A DNA stretch of 64,000 nt from Acanthosepion pharaonis (taxonomy: Eukaryota; Mollusca; Cephalopoda; Sepiida; Sepiidae), in contig CAHIKZ030002090.1 in the NCBI GenBank assembly GCA_903632075.3, positions 3,224,501 to 3,288,500 on the forward strand. The letters are read 5' to 3'. A model generated the notes under the pieces. The model saw nothing but the letters and a program-made list of their open reading frames with translations, made no database searches and had not been told where the DNA came from. Both the position numbers and the translations under genes were made by a program. Below are positions 43,946 through 55,258 of this stretch, in pieces. The stretch's first letter is position 1. Every line of letters starts with the position of its first letter.

Positions 43946-44150
43946 AACATTGGAAGTCTGTTGCTATTTTCATGGAAAATGTTCTGATGAGCTACATTCT
44001 TTAATTCCACTAGTTCAGACCTTTACAGCTAAGACTGACTATGCTCTGGATTGGGTGGGGGGTAGGTTGAACCATCCTAATGTCCTTTATATTCTGTTAG
44101 TAAGGAAGAAAGTTCAGACGCCTTCTCCCTAAGAACTGCTTCTTCCCTGT
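43946..44150 (+). pseudogene. LINE-A2 C-terminal relic, second copy in tandem
   Basis: 'CCYFHGKCSDELHSLIP', 'LVQTFTAKTDYALDWVG' and 'LNHPNVLYILLVRKKVQT' repeat the same domain immediately after the first, in the same direction. The open frame 43812-44132 therefore fuses two copies of one domain and is not a single protein. Confidence 0.8.
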
Positions 44151-44389
44151 TCACTACAATCTTAACCCCTTCACACCAAGGGTTAACCATTGTCTGTGCT
44201 CCATATACTAATAATCTACAATTCTTACCTACATAAAACAATCTCATTCTGTAGCCTCCTTCCTTGAGTGGTTCATGAGTTTGTCTTGGGTGAACAATTG
44301 TGTGAAAAAATGATGAGAAAAAAAATGTTCTCAAATCACATTTTCTGTAATTTTTCTATATATTTATGACAATCCCTCTTACTGGGGTG

Positions 44390-44629
44390 TTCAGATTATG
44401 TTATAATTATTGGTGTGGAAAGTGAAATTTGCAAACTCAATTCAAATTCTGACCTAGTCTGTTGCATTTATCTTTTTTAATATTAATCCATTTCTTCTCT
44501 CCACAGCCATACATTAAATAGACATAGCACCAAAGCCTTGGCTGATAGCCAGTCTAAGAGAAGTACAATTCTGAATTCAAACTTTGGATAAGGAAATGGA
44601 AAATCACTCCACTATATTTCATCATGGCA
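44390..44629 (+). mobile_element. SINE-A, 5' part (interrupted)
   Basis: 'ttataattattggtgtggaa' and 'caattcaaattctgacctag' form the head; 'atccatttcttctctccaca' and 'agccagtctaagagaagtac' the body. The element stops at 44629 in 'tcatggca' and resumes at 45007 after SINE-B. Confidence 0.75.
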
Positions 44630-45006
44630 TCTGTCTATATTTCGGAGATGAGGCATTATTTACATTGTTAAATTGACCATGTCCACATGGCCCAGTGGAT
44701 AAAAGCATTGGTTGAAGTAATCCAATGACTTGAACCAAAGAGTTGTGAGTTTAATAACTAGCACCATGAACAAAAGTCTTGGAGAATTGAGTTCCTAAAG
44801 AGAAATAACTGAAACTGAGATATCCAGAAAAGACATGGCATGTGGAAATAGAATGATCTACCCCAGTGAATGAAGTATAGGGTTTGGTTTGAAATTCCAA
44901 TATAAAATCACCTGAAGAAGGCTGGAGTGTACAACGACCGAAATGCTATAAATATGACAATAAAGATGAGTACAACAGCCTAAACAATGTAAGTAGTGTA
45001 AATAAG
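44630..45006 (+). mobile_element. SINE-B inserted into SINE-A
   Basis: Flanked by an 8-bp duplication (tcatggca at 44622-44629 and 45007-45014). The first about 38 bases ('tctgtctatatttcggagat' to 'atttacattgt') are the inverted tail of the same SINE. Then come the tRNA-like head ('catggcccagtggataaaag', 'agagttgtgagtttaataac'), body 'gacatggcatgtggaaatag' and tail 'cacctgaagaaggctggagt' to 'caatgtaagtagtgtaaata'. Confidence 0.85.
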
Positions 45007-45100
45007 TCATGGCAATTCACAGATAATAAAAGAAAAGGAGTCTATGAAGAGCCATGATTGCCTACAATGGGACATGACATTTAAAAAAGTGAATAAACTA
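45007..45100 (+). mobile_element. SINE-A, 3' part (resumed) with LINE-B-like tail
   Basis: 'aattcacagataataaaaga' then 'gaagagccatgattgcctac' and 'aatgggacatgac' complete the SINE-A tail. The same words occur in the LINE-B C-terminal coding end (33.64-33.70 and 40.70-40.75 kb). Confidence 0.75.
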
Positions 45101-45541
45101 AAATCATTTACAATAGCAAAATTGTGTGATAGTTCTGAATGCAATTCACTTGCTTAAAGAGGAAAGACATCTTCAGTATTTGTTATATGCAGCAGTTAGG
45201 CAGTGATAACAGAATGAGTGGCTCAAGGATTCACTCATTACTCCAACTATAATAGCTTACTTGTGACAATGGAAGAGGTCACAAGAAGGGGAATCATGCC
45301 TTTCCCGCAAGGAAATTAATATTATGCCAACCTAAGGAATCTCAGTCACAAGTCAAGCTTGATTCAACAATTATAGCTTCTGTTTTCCGTCATCACAATA
45401 TTCAACTATATTCAAAGAAATTTTCAGTCATTTGAATTCCTTCATATTTTTTAAATTTTGATTTACTCATTCATTTTTGTCACTACAATTTACAATGAAA
45501 CTGGACAGCAATCCTCATGTGCACCAACATATACACAAAAA

Positions 45542-45587
<46 letters not shown>

Positions 45588-46485
45588 TCTAAACAAACAC
45601 ATGCATAGGAATAAATGAAGGAAAGTAATGACGTTTAAAAATATATTTAAAATTGTCAGCTTGTGGCAGTACTCATTTTACAAAAGTTGTAAGGATAAAA
45701 GCTGTCCAAGAACTAATGTAACTATAATGTCACTCTGTGAGTAACAGTTCAAACAAATGGTACTTGGGATGTGCGTTATCTTACATTGTTTTCAGCTCTG
45801 CTTTGACAAGAATTAGAAATGTCATCCAAGGAGGACACCAAGCACATATTTTTTTGGATGACATGCATAAGTGATGCAATTTAGTTTCCCAATTTAAGTC
45901 AGTCCATTTCATGATTTTTTTTATTAGAACAAAGCAAAAAAGAAAAATATAATATTCTTGACAAATACTACAGAATGGACTGGCTGAAATGAGAGAATAA
46001 CAACAAAACTCAGCAAAAGAATTGAGAAAGTTCAGTTGTGGGGAAAATCTTTGAATATCATTGGAGTTCTTAAAATTATAGACCCTATAACTAAAGTTGC
46101 TGAAAACTACACTACACTGGAAGAAGTTAATTGACAGGTCTATGAATGTGTTGAAAAGTAAGATTAGTTTATATTTTGTACAAGTCATGTACAAGAAATA
46201 AATTTATTCCCTTCCTAAAGAATTCTTCATTAAGGGATAAATTTACTGTCAATTTGGTTCTGATTACACAGTGTAACACTATTTTTGTCCTCGAGTAGCA
46301 ACTATTATTTCCTATATGCGTATACCTAGAAAATATGCTGAATGCTAATATTTCCTTCAAACTTTGTTTCTGTGACCAGGATAATGATATTTCTGAAATT
46401 TACCTATTCCCATTGGGAAAACTGGTGAATATGAACATTCTCATTCATGCAAAAATGACATAAGTAGCATTTATTTATTCAAGAA
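45101..46485. other. unassigned DNA with (CA)n
   Basis: (CA)n microsatellite at 45546-45587 preceded by an A run. The 137-codon minus frame at 45781-46194 is hydrophobic and Phe/Cys-rich without a recognisable domain or context; I do not call it. Confidence 0.45.
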
Positions 46486-46489
46486 TTAC

Positions 46490-47830
46490 TGGAGAGAGAC
46501 CACAGAAAATTTAGAAGTGAATAGCTTTTCACAATTTATCCTTATAGTCTAAATTACATTCATGGATCAGCCCACAAATATCGTCACCCATCATGTTTTT
46601 GTTATATGATCTTTGGTTACAATGTTCAAAGTCCAGTATATCCTGGTGGAAATCATTGTCTTCTTCCTTTGACTATGCCTTCTTGAATTTATTAAGGTGA
46701 GAGTCAAGGATATGGACTTTGAGGAACATCCTGCAGCTCATTTTGCCATAGTTCTTCACCAGGGTTTCAACAAGCTCTACATATTTTTTGGTCTATGGAA
46801 GACCCGAACCACTGTGGCAACACTGTACCACACTACTTTCTCCATCCTAGTAAGCTTCTTTGGAATTCCTAGCACTGTATTACGTTTATTTGTGATCTAA
46901 TGAAGTCAATGGCTTTGACTTTTGACAGACAGCTTAGGGAAGAAGTCTCAAAGGTACTTGAAAGCTGCAGACTCCTTATCTAGAGCTGTGACAAATTGTT
47001 TCATAAGGCCAAATTTTAAGTGCAGTGGAGGAAATAATATTTTCCAGGAGTCCAACTGTGGCTCCCTTTTAATGTTCCTCCCAACACTGAACTGTGGCCA
47101 ATCCCACCTGTAGTAGTGTGCTGTAGTTTCTTTGTTGTCTCAAAAGCAAAGATAACATGGAAACTTGGTAAAGCTGCCTTCGAGATCCATCAGGAAGGCC
47201 AGCATTTTGAAGTCTCCAATAGCCTCCCAACCATATTTCAACACATCTAGCAAGATCTTGACACTGCTGTATTCTTATTTGAGCTGCACTGGGTCAGCCA
47301 GGGAAAGTGATGGATATATGTTCCCATTATGAAGCAGCACATCTTTCAGGCTTCTGGATGAAGAGTCAATGAAGAGGCAATTCTAATTTTCTCAAACAGA
47401 TTGCACACATTGAATGGTGTAAAAGCTTGAAAAACACTGGTGATGTTTTCTCTGACCTGCACACTTTCATTTAACAAATTCCACTGCTTGAGCCTTGACA
47501 TTAAAAGCTCAGCAATGGACTTTGTGAGACCAAGATCTCTGATCAGGTCTTTGAAGTCTTTTTGTTTGGGGGAGCATGGGTTTCTCCTCAGCTGTGACTA
47601 TGTAATCTGAATTTGAATTGCTGTTCTTTTCTGAAGATGGCTGCTCATTCTTTGGAGGAGTATGGGTGATTTAGGGCAGTCTGACACTGGGGCAATGGAT
47701 GACAGAAGGTTTGGATATATGATAGCAGGCACATCCTTGCCAGCTTGACATTTGGAAGTCTTACTATGTTTGCTAATATTATTCACCCCAAATCCAGAAT
47801 TAATTCTTAATGGGGTCAGGCTTGATTAGG
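46490..47830 (-). pseudogene. degenerate copy of a dispersed uncharacterised invertebrate gene family
   Basis: Reading down the minus strand: 'KTSKCQAGKDVPAIIYPN' (about 47770), 'LKYGWEAIGDFKMLAFL' (about 47240-47190), 'FTKFPCYLCF' and 'DNKETTAYYY' (about 47170-47110), 'LFPPLHLKFGLMKQFVTAL' (about 47045-46985), 'KVHILDSHLNKFKKA' (about 46710-46670) and 'KEEDNDFHQDILDFEH' (about 46670-46630). These motifs, in this order, match high-copy uncharacterised proteins in arthropod, cnidarian and mollusc genomes (PPLHIKLGLMKQFV; GERFHQDI). That group behaves like transposon cargo; function unknown. Multiple stops and shifts; no intact frame. Confidence 0.7.
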
Positions 47831-47834
47831 ACTC

Positions 47835-48295
47835 AGATTGAACTATAAAGAAAAAAACCCAAAGTGATTTTAAATCAATAATATAATAAAATAAAATGCC
47901 TATTAAATGTGTTCTTGTAAACATGATGGCAAACTTAAAATCAGATTTTTAGGTTAAGCAATTTAGAAAAGAAAGAAAATCAATGTTTCCGTGACAAAAT
48001 TTAAAAATAAATGATTATACCTAAACATATTATCTTGAATTTATAAGAGGCTTATTTGTTTTTTTTTTTACTGTTTGTTCTCCCAATACAAGGCCCAAGG
48101 AGTACTCATGATAGAGTTTCTGAGAGAGATTGTAAAGGAATAGGGAAGTTAGCATATTATGAGAACCAGTAGTATATCAGTTTACACTGGACTGTAGTTG
48201 TCAGGGAAGCATTCACTTGTGAGTTTGTTTTGCAAAATTCTAAGAAAGAAGCTGTCTGAGAATTTACTTTTTATCAAAAAGAACATGAAGGGAAT
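47835..48295. other. AT-rich DNA, nothing recognised
   Basis: T-run at about 48060-48070. No other signal. Confidence 0.5.
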
Positions 48296-48299
48296 GTGG

Positions 48300-48640
48300 A
48301 TGTGTGGTTAGTGCAATGTTATCGGTGCAGAAAGTGAAATCAGCAAGCCGAGTTCAAATTCTGCACTAGTCTGTTGAATTCACTTTTGCACAAATGGCTT
48401 TGGAAAATGCATGCCACTATTTTTACTCTAACTAGCTAAGGGTTAAAGAGCAATTTAGGCTGTACTTTGGCTGGAAAAAAGTCTGAGAAGAAAAACTCTG
48501 AACTCCAAACCGTGAAGCACTCATTAAGAAGCCACTCCACTATCTTTCCTAAACCTATGACAATTCAGATAATAAAGAAAAACCTTTCCAGATTTACGAT
48601 CCCCTACATGTTGAAGAAAGTGACATGGCATAAAAAAAAC
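48300..48640 (+). mobile_element. SINE-A copy
   Basis: Head 'tgtgtggttagtgcaatgtt' and 'ccgagttcaaattctgcact'. Body 'gaattcacttttgcacaaat', 'agctaagggttaaagagcaa' and 'ctggaaaaaagtctgagaa'. Tail 'cactccactatctttcctaa' and 'attcagataataaagaaaaa'. The LINE-B-like end is more decayed here ('gatttacgatcccctac'). Confidence 0.75.
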
Positions 48641-48659
48641 AAAATTGCCTAAATTTCCT

Positions 48660-48890
48660 TTACCTTTATTTACTGAACCTTTTATTTACTGAACCTTTTA
48701 TTTAATCTATGGAAGTAGATTGTCTATATTTAGGGATATCTACCTTTTGTTTATTGTTTGCCCTCTTTCCACTCTCTGTACTACCCAGTGCCACCAAATT
48801 TGAAAAACAATGCTTTAATCTACTAGTATATAGTCCTATGGAACAATTCTAAATCGAGAACTTTCAAATTTAAACCAAATGTTATTCTTT
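48660..48890. other. AT-rich DNA
   Basis: Short direct repeat 'tttatttactgaacctt' at 48665 and 48681. Nothing else recognised. Confidence 0.5.
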
Positions 48891-48904
48891 TGTATTTGAT
48901 GCTG

Positions 48905-49018
48905 ATTGTTGCACATGGATACCTGAAGATGGCTGGAGGACACAATGGTTGAAACATTGTGATAAAAACAACCAAAATGAGGACATTAGTCTTAACGTAA
49001 ATGTAGTTTAAATGAATC
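48905..49018 (+). mobile_element. SINE-B-type tail fragment
   Basis: 'gatacctgaagatggctgga', 'acaatggttgaaacattgtg' and 'aaatgaggacattagtctta' match the SINE-B tail. No head is present. Confidence 0.65.
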
Positions 49019-49019
49019 T

Positions 49020-49482
49020 TTATTACTACAACATGACTTGTACTAATCAAGATACCACTGGTTCAATTCACCGTTGTTGCTTTCTGCACACTTCACAATG
49101 TAAATTTGACTTTTATTCTGCTGTTTTCACTGCTTCAGCCCTCTTTTATCAGGCCAACACTGCGGTCGACCAGCTAATCAGTGTTCTTTGCTTTCATCCT
49201 CAGTTACCCAGGCAAATAGCCTCCTCCAGTTTGACCAATCAGCACACAACTTGCTATTGGTGGAAGCATGCCAAACTGTACAAAACTCCACATTACTGCA
49301 CATACTGATGGAATTGCTGGACAGGAGTGTAATGCCATTTTCATGGAGCAAACTTGCTGATGTCACGTGCCACACGTTAAGGTAAGACCCTTATTTTCCT
49401 ATGCACCAGATGCAAGCCACTCTGGCTCGCTTGCTTCTACGGGGCTGTCCACCACAGTAAATAAAAAAAAAAAAAAAAAAAA
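49020..49482 (+). mobile_element. possible retroposed sequence ending in poly-A
   Basis: Runs from a B-box-like 'ccactggttcaattcaccg' (about 49057) to 'gtccaccacagtaaat' and an A-run at 49463-49482. A GC content above the surroundings and a terminal A-tail are consistent with a retroposed transcript or SINE. The two overlapping frames (49012-49308, 49188-49385) have no recognised domain. Confidence 0.35.
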
Positions 49483-51412
49483 GTTTTTTCACATTATACG
49501 GAATCATGTCAGGAATAAACAATATTTTAAGCCAACTTATCACAATGCATAGTTATGGGTTTGAAAATTTATTTCTGTCTACCTTTTCTTTGCAAACGCA
49601 TTTGACAAATTTTGTAATGTCTCATGAAACAGAACAGTGAGCATAAAGTATTTTTTTTCTTTTGTGCCAAACTGTCATTGAGACTTGTGAAGCTTTTAAA
49701 GAAAAAAGTTTTTTGGGCAAAACAAATGGAGTCATATTCACATTTCAAACAGTGAAAAACTGACAATTTCACAAAGAGAAATTATGAAAACCTTGGAAAA
49801 GTTTAACATGCAATCAATAAAGATTATTATCATGTCATTGATGAGTTATCTGTGGAAACTGCTTTCTTTGTGAGTTCATGCCAGTGAATAGTAAAAAATT
49901 TCAAAATTGATTTTTTAAAAGTAATTGTGCCTAGATTTGCTAAGAAAAATAGTTTGTGCATAGGATTTAAAGGTTTGCAGAAACCACTGCAAATACTAGC
50001 CTGAAATCATCACATTTGAACCTTCAGCAAAAGCCTCAGTTGATGCATCATGGGTCAAAACATGACTTTAGAACCACCATGAAACCAAACCTTCAGCTGC
50101 AACAAGACACCTGACTTACAAATTATAACACTATGTCAGGACACAAGCTTAAAACTCACATGAATCATACCTTCATAAATCCACCAAGTAAGCATTCTTG
50201 TCACTCTAGAAAGTTCACAACTGAACTGAGGAACACCCTCTTATGCTCAGCTTAAGTATAGTAAATTAATTTGTATGGGTGTCAGAAGGATGTTGTTGAA
50301 TACTTGTTGGCTATTTCCACAATAAATGCATGGTAATTGCAGATACTGTTCTTTGCTGTAATATAATAACTTTAAAGAAAAAAAATCATGCAAATCTGTC
50401 TAGTGGTTGAAAAACTTTGAAATCATTTTTTTAAAAATGTATTTAATTGTCTAATAAGACTGTTTACATGAAGCAACAAAGAAATAGACTTCTTTAGAAT
50501 AAAACTGTACCCTTCTAATACTTAAATTTTTAAATTCTGTGTCCTTTTGAAAAATGGCTGCTCATGACTCCAGATTCATTTTTTTTTTTTTTAAATCTCT
50601 GAAGTGCCATGATATCATGAAAAAGACAGTGGAGTAATTTCCCATTCCTTTCTCTAAAGTTTGGATTTCAGAATTAATCTTTTATACTGGATATCATCAA
50701 AGGTTAGAGAACCCAGCTAACCCTTTTATTTAAGGTGTGTGTGTGTGGGGGGGTATTAATGTGTCTCTTCTCTGCTACCCAAATGGTAAGGAACACAGTC
50801 AATCTTTTCATTAAAAAGGGGTGGAGGGAGAAGAAATGCATTCATATCTTCCCCAAGTACATTCATGCAAGGCCAGAATTTGAAGTTAGCTTGCCAATTC
50901 CATTTTCTGTATCAATAACCAGTAAACTACCTGCATATTCTTTTATATATGTAAATAGATTAATAAAAATAGATTTTGGTATCTATGAACGACAGCAGCA
51001 TTTTAAATACGGGCCATATTTTATACTCGGCATATGCTTGCATCATTTTCAAGAACAAAGATATCTTTAATGTCTGAAATCATTCAACTGCAAAGTTTGT
51101 TCACTTTTCAGAAAAAAAAACAACTCCCATGACCCAATTTCCTGCATCAATTATCAAATCTGTCTACTGCTTCAAGAGCTTTGAAATCAATTGTTTAGAA
51201 ATTGATAATAGAAATATTTATCTGAAGCAAAAATAAATAAACTTGTTTACAATAAAATTGTACCTTGCTGACCTTATTTTTTTTTTTTTTTTTTTTATTA
51301 AAGTTTTGTCCTTTCAGAACAGAAGTGGTCATGGCTCTCTACAAATTATTTTTCTTGGTTCTATGTGAATTGCCATTACTTTTTGAGAAACCACTTCTAA
51401 ACTAGCTTCTAC
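49483..51412. other. 1.9 kb of AT-rich DNA, nothing recognised
   Basis: Contains 'gtgtgtgtgtgtggggggg' at about 50735, T-runs at 50579-50592 and 51278-51297. The 111-codon frame at 50735-51070 begins in the simple repeat and has no recognised domain. Confidence 0.45.
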
Positions 51413-51414
51413 CA

Positions 51415-51720
51415 AATACTACAGGATTTTCTCTACCCTGTTATTTAATCCATAGCTAGGGAGAGAAGAGATGGATTAATGCTTTTGCCAAGTTCATTGG
51501 TGCAATAAAGAATGTAACAGATAATAACGATAAAAGAATTTTAAATCAAGCTGCATGCATTTATGGTTCTTCAGATTCTGTTTCTTTATCTGTGTAAATG
51601 CCATGATTTCCTGGGCAAAATAATGGAGTGATTTTCATTATCTTCGTTATGGTTTGAAATCCAGAGTTATCTTTCTCCTAGACTGATTGACACCCAGATC
51701 TTGAGTGCTCAAATTGCTCT
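51415..51720 (-). mobile_element. SINE-A fragment, inverted
   Basis: Plus strand 'gttatttaatccatagctag', 'agaagagatggattaatgct' and 'caagttcattggtgcaataa' are the complement of the SINE-A body. A second inverted piece ('tttgaaatccagagttat', 'ctagactgattgacaccca') lies at about 51650-51695. Confidence 0.6.
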
Positions 51721-51726
51721 TCTATT

Positions 51727-52372
51727 TAACAGAGGGAGAGAAGAGAGAGAGAAGGAAGAGGGGGGCTTGGGAGAGAGATTGTGATGGGAGAAGGTAATGA
51801 GGGAGAGCAAAGGGGAGAAAACGTAAGGAGAGGGCATGTAGGAATTAGAGAAAGGGAGAGAGAGAAAGATGAGAAGGAGGAAGCAAGGGAAGCAGAGAGA
51901 GAAAGAGGGGGAAAGAGAGAGAGAGAGGGAAAAAGAGAGAGAGAGGGGGGAAAGAGAGAGAGAGAGAGGGGAGGGAGAGAGAGAGAGAGGGGGAAAGAGA
52001 GATAAAGAGGGGGGAAAGAGATAAAGAGGGGGAAAAGAGAGAGAAAGAGGGGAAAAAGAGAGAGAGAAAGAGGGAAAGAGAGAGAGAGAAAGAGGGGAAA
52101 GAGAGAGAGAGAAAGAGGGAAAAAGAGAGAGAGAGAAAGAGGGGAAAGAGAGAGAGAGAGAAAGAGGGGAAAGAGAGAGAGAGAAAAGGGGGAAAAGAGA
52201 GAGAGAGAAAGAGGGGAAAAGAGAGAGAGAGAAAGAGGGGGAAGAGAGAGAGAGAGAGAAAGAGGGTGAAAGAGAGAGAGAGAGAAAGAGGGAGAGAGAG
52301 AGAAAGAGAGAGAAAAGAGAGGAGGAAAGAGAGGGGGGAGGGAGGAGAGAGAGAGAGAGAAGAGAGAGAGAG

Positions 52373-52453
<81 letters not shown>

Positions 52454-52503
52454 AGAAGAAGAGAGAGAGAGAAGAAGAGAGAGAGAGAAGAGAGAGAGAG
52501 AGA

Positions 52504-52575
<72 letters not shown>
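51727..52575. repeat. 850-bp GA-rich minisatellite/microsatellite
   Basis: Left two-thirds is a loose tandem of 'gagagagagaaagagggg' + 'aaa' units of about 22-26 bases (51900-52290). It passes into AGA/GA mixtures and ends in nearly pure (GA)n at about 52500-52574. Plus strand almost entirely purine. Long Ser/Leu minus frames (to 263 codons) are artefacts. Confidence 0.95.
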
Positions 52576-52582
<7 letters not shown>

Positions 52583-52734
52583 AAATTTCACAGATTTCCT
52601 AAGAGCATTCGTGTGAAAGTGAATATAACAGAGCAAGATGGAATTTCCACATTAATGATCGCTATGCTATCCACACATCCCAGGTTATTCAGGACTTATC
52701 TTGCCATTTTCCTTTACATCATTTGTTCATAATA

Positions 52735-53394
52735 CAGTACATCCTTGATTATCTATACATTGATTTTTTAAAATTTCAATTATCCAGTCCTAAAAAAAGC
52801 TGAAATCATTCAAACATTTTTCAATTATTTGAACCGAACCCATTCTAATATTTCATCTCAGACAAGCATTTTGAGAATTTAGAAAACTAAAGTCAAAATT
52901 TGATAAAAGCATCAATAAAATCAGTTCAATGGATTCATTTTAATTTCCTTGTTGTTTTCATACAAAGAGCATACATTTGAAATGTCACAGTTTGGTTACA
53001 CCAGAGATTATGGCTTATACAACACTTAGATGCACATGGCACACAAGCAATGATAATCATTGCTTGTTTGACAGATGTTTAAATTGGTTGCACTTTCAAC
53101 CAGAAGTTACTCTTACAAATACATCTATTTTAATCAAACTTCAGGAGTTAATAGGCAAAAAATGTGAGGTCAGCTAGAAATGGACAAGAAATATAAACTG
53201 GACAAAACCTTGAACAAAAGGTTTGAAAATATTATTTAATGACATAAATGTTAAATTTGCTTTCATGAAATGATTTCTCTTCATACCTCTTCAATAATTA
53301 AGGTATCAAATTTTCTGGAATTTTGAATTACCAGAATATATTTTTCAACCCATTCTAAGGTGTTCAGATAACCAAGGAAATATAGAAATAACTG
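52735..53394. mobile_element. candidate pogo/Tigger-like MITE
   Basis: The left end 'cagtacatccttgattatct' and the complement of the right end ('cagttatttctatatttcct', 'tggttatctgaacac') pair imperfectly. The words 'ccttgattatct', 'aattatccag' and 'tttgaaccgaaccc' recall the ends of pogo/Tigger-type elements. Clear TA duplications are not seen. The 66-codon frame at 52977-53177 has no transposase motif. Confidence 0.35.
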
Positions 53395-53647
53395 AGCCAG
53401 AAATTAACTTGAAAAACAGGATCATGAACAGCTTATCTGGTCTATTGCATTTTTAAGTTTAATATTTATATGCACCACACACTTCCAGCTGGGAAATCTG
53501 GAAGCTACCCTCTTGTTCTTATTATTCAGATGGCCTAAAATTGGGCCATTTTTCTCATTCTTGAAAATCAACCACAAGAAGAGATTCTAAACACAAAAGT
53601 GCATGATTTGAGTACAAATCTTTTAAGTAAGGAAAATAATCATTTTT

Positions 53648-55090
53648 TTTAATCATTTCACCCCAAGCAAAGCAATAAATCCTCTAAGATGTAAGAGGCT
53701 ACCAAATATAAAATATGAAAAAAGGAAACATTATTAAGGAGTGAGAACAATAAAAGAACAGGGATTAAGAGGGAGAAGATAAAGGGACATTAATCTTCAA
53801 AAACTGAAATACAAAAGTGACAGGAAAGCAAAAAGAGTTCCACAGGTGAGAAGTGTGATAGAAGAGACTGTTAGCATAGAACTTACTGTTACATCTCGCA
53901 ATTTCAACTGTAACATGGTGAGACCATGCCACTAATCTAGTACTGTGCATAAAGTCTAGGTATGACAAAGCAAAGCTTAGAATAATTACCATAAAAAGAA
54001 TATTTATAGAAAAGGCGCAGGAAAGCTACATTATAGTAGTGGGAAAGTAACTGAAGCCAAGATGCCAAGTCAGGACTGATAACATTGCAGATAGTTTGAA
54101 TTTTATCAATAATCTCTAAATAGATAGTAAAAGCACCAGACCCGATGTGGCAGTAACATTCAATACATGGAAAAATTATATACTCATAAATGTGTAAGAT
54201 AAACAGGAAAAATTATCTAGCATGACATAGTAAACAATCTTTCCTTCGAGCAGACCTAGCAAATGACTAAATATAATCTTTTCACTTAATGTCAGTGGAA
54301 AACATTCATCCAAGATGACCTAATGAGTCACCCTCCTTGAGGTTAGCATCAGTCATGCTGATGGAAGGCAAAAATTCTCTAAAATAATTAAAAAAAAAAA
54401 AAGAGTCATTTCATTTTGAAGTTATTAAAATTAACAAGCCATTTTTTGTCCCAGTTAACAACAGATTGTAGGTAATTTTTGAGATTAACTGCCAATTTGA
54501 CAATATTGAACTCATCAAACTTACCATTCAGACAGGAGTAAATCAGGAAGATCATTGATGAAAATTAGGATTAATATTTGTCCAAAGGCAGAATACTGGG
54601 GATTCTGCTTTAAATCAAACAGATCTAGAAGAATGGCCATTCAAGTTAATTTTCATTTCATGATAAGAAAGATTGAATCAGATCAAAAATTCATCCAGAA
54701 ATCCCATTATCTTTCAACTTTTGAAGACCAGCATGCCAAACTCCTTTGAGATATCCAAAGCAACAGCCCAAGTTTCACCAATCTTATCTCGCTTGATTGA
54801 CTATCAGCAAAAGCCATATTTCTTGTTTGAAAGAATACCTTGTAATGTAAGATGCTTAACCAATTTAGAGTTGATTAGAGCTTCTAGTACTGGCAAATGA
54901 AAAGAAAAAAAAATGTGAGAGAGAAGGCTAGTAGGTTGACAGTTCAAAGGAGCCAACGGTTTACCTGAGTTCTTAAAGACTGAAACTACAGAAGAGGATT
55001 TTCAACATGCAGGAAAGTCAGAAGCAGCTAGGCATTTTTTGTCGAGCTTAGAAAGAACAGAAGCAAATTCAGGAGCACATTTTTATGGAC
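53648..55090 (-). pseudogene. LINE-A reverse transcriptase, longest relic
   Basis: Covers fingers, palm edge and C-terminus with several losses. In family order on the minus strand: 'SGKPLAPLNCQPTSLLS' (about 54980-54930), 'LINSKLVKHLTLQGILSNK' (about 54880-54830), 'WAVALDISKEFGMLVF' (about 54770-54725), 'SISMTDANLKEGDSLGHL' (about 54365-54310), 'KWKDYIxSFARSARRKD' (about 54300-54245), 'HIGSGAFTIYLEIIDKIQ' (about 54155-54100), 'YNVAFLRLFYKY' and 'ARCNSKFYANSLFYHTSH'. The YADD block is not readable (about 54540). 3' end motif 'atttcaccccaagcaaagc' at 53656. Confidence 0.85.
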
Positions 55091-55258
55091 TATTGCAGGG
55101 ATACCAGTGAATATGAATAAATATGAAGCATCAGTTTAAAAATGTATAAAAAGGGTAACTTATGCATCACTCTTGGTTCCATAGTTTCCACACAAAATAA
55201 GTAGTGTGAGAAAGAAAGATGTTTTAGAAATTTATATGTGCAGCTTCTTACTATGGCT

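Noticed and set aside
43812..44132. 106-codon ORF as a gene
   Set aside because: It fuses two tandem copies of the same LINE C-terminal domain.
45781..46194. 137-codon ORF
   Set aside because: Hydrophobic, Phe/Cys-rich, no domain or family recognised, and no surrounding gene structure.
50735..51070. 111-codon ORF starting in a TG/G simple repeat
   Set aside because: No recognisable domain; start codon lies in low-complexity sequence.
51845..52636. 263-codon Ser/Leu ORF
   Set aside because: Translation of the (GA)n-rich tract.
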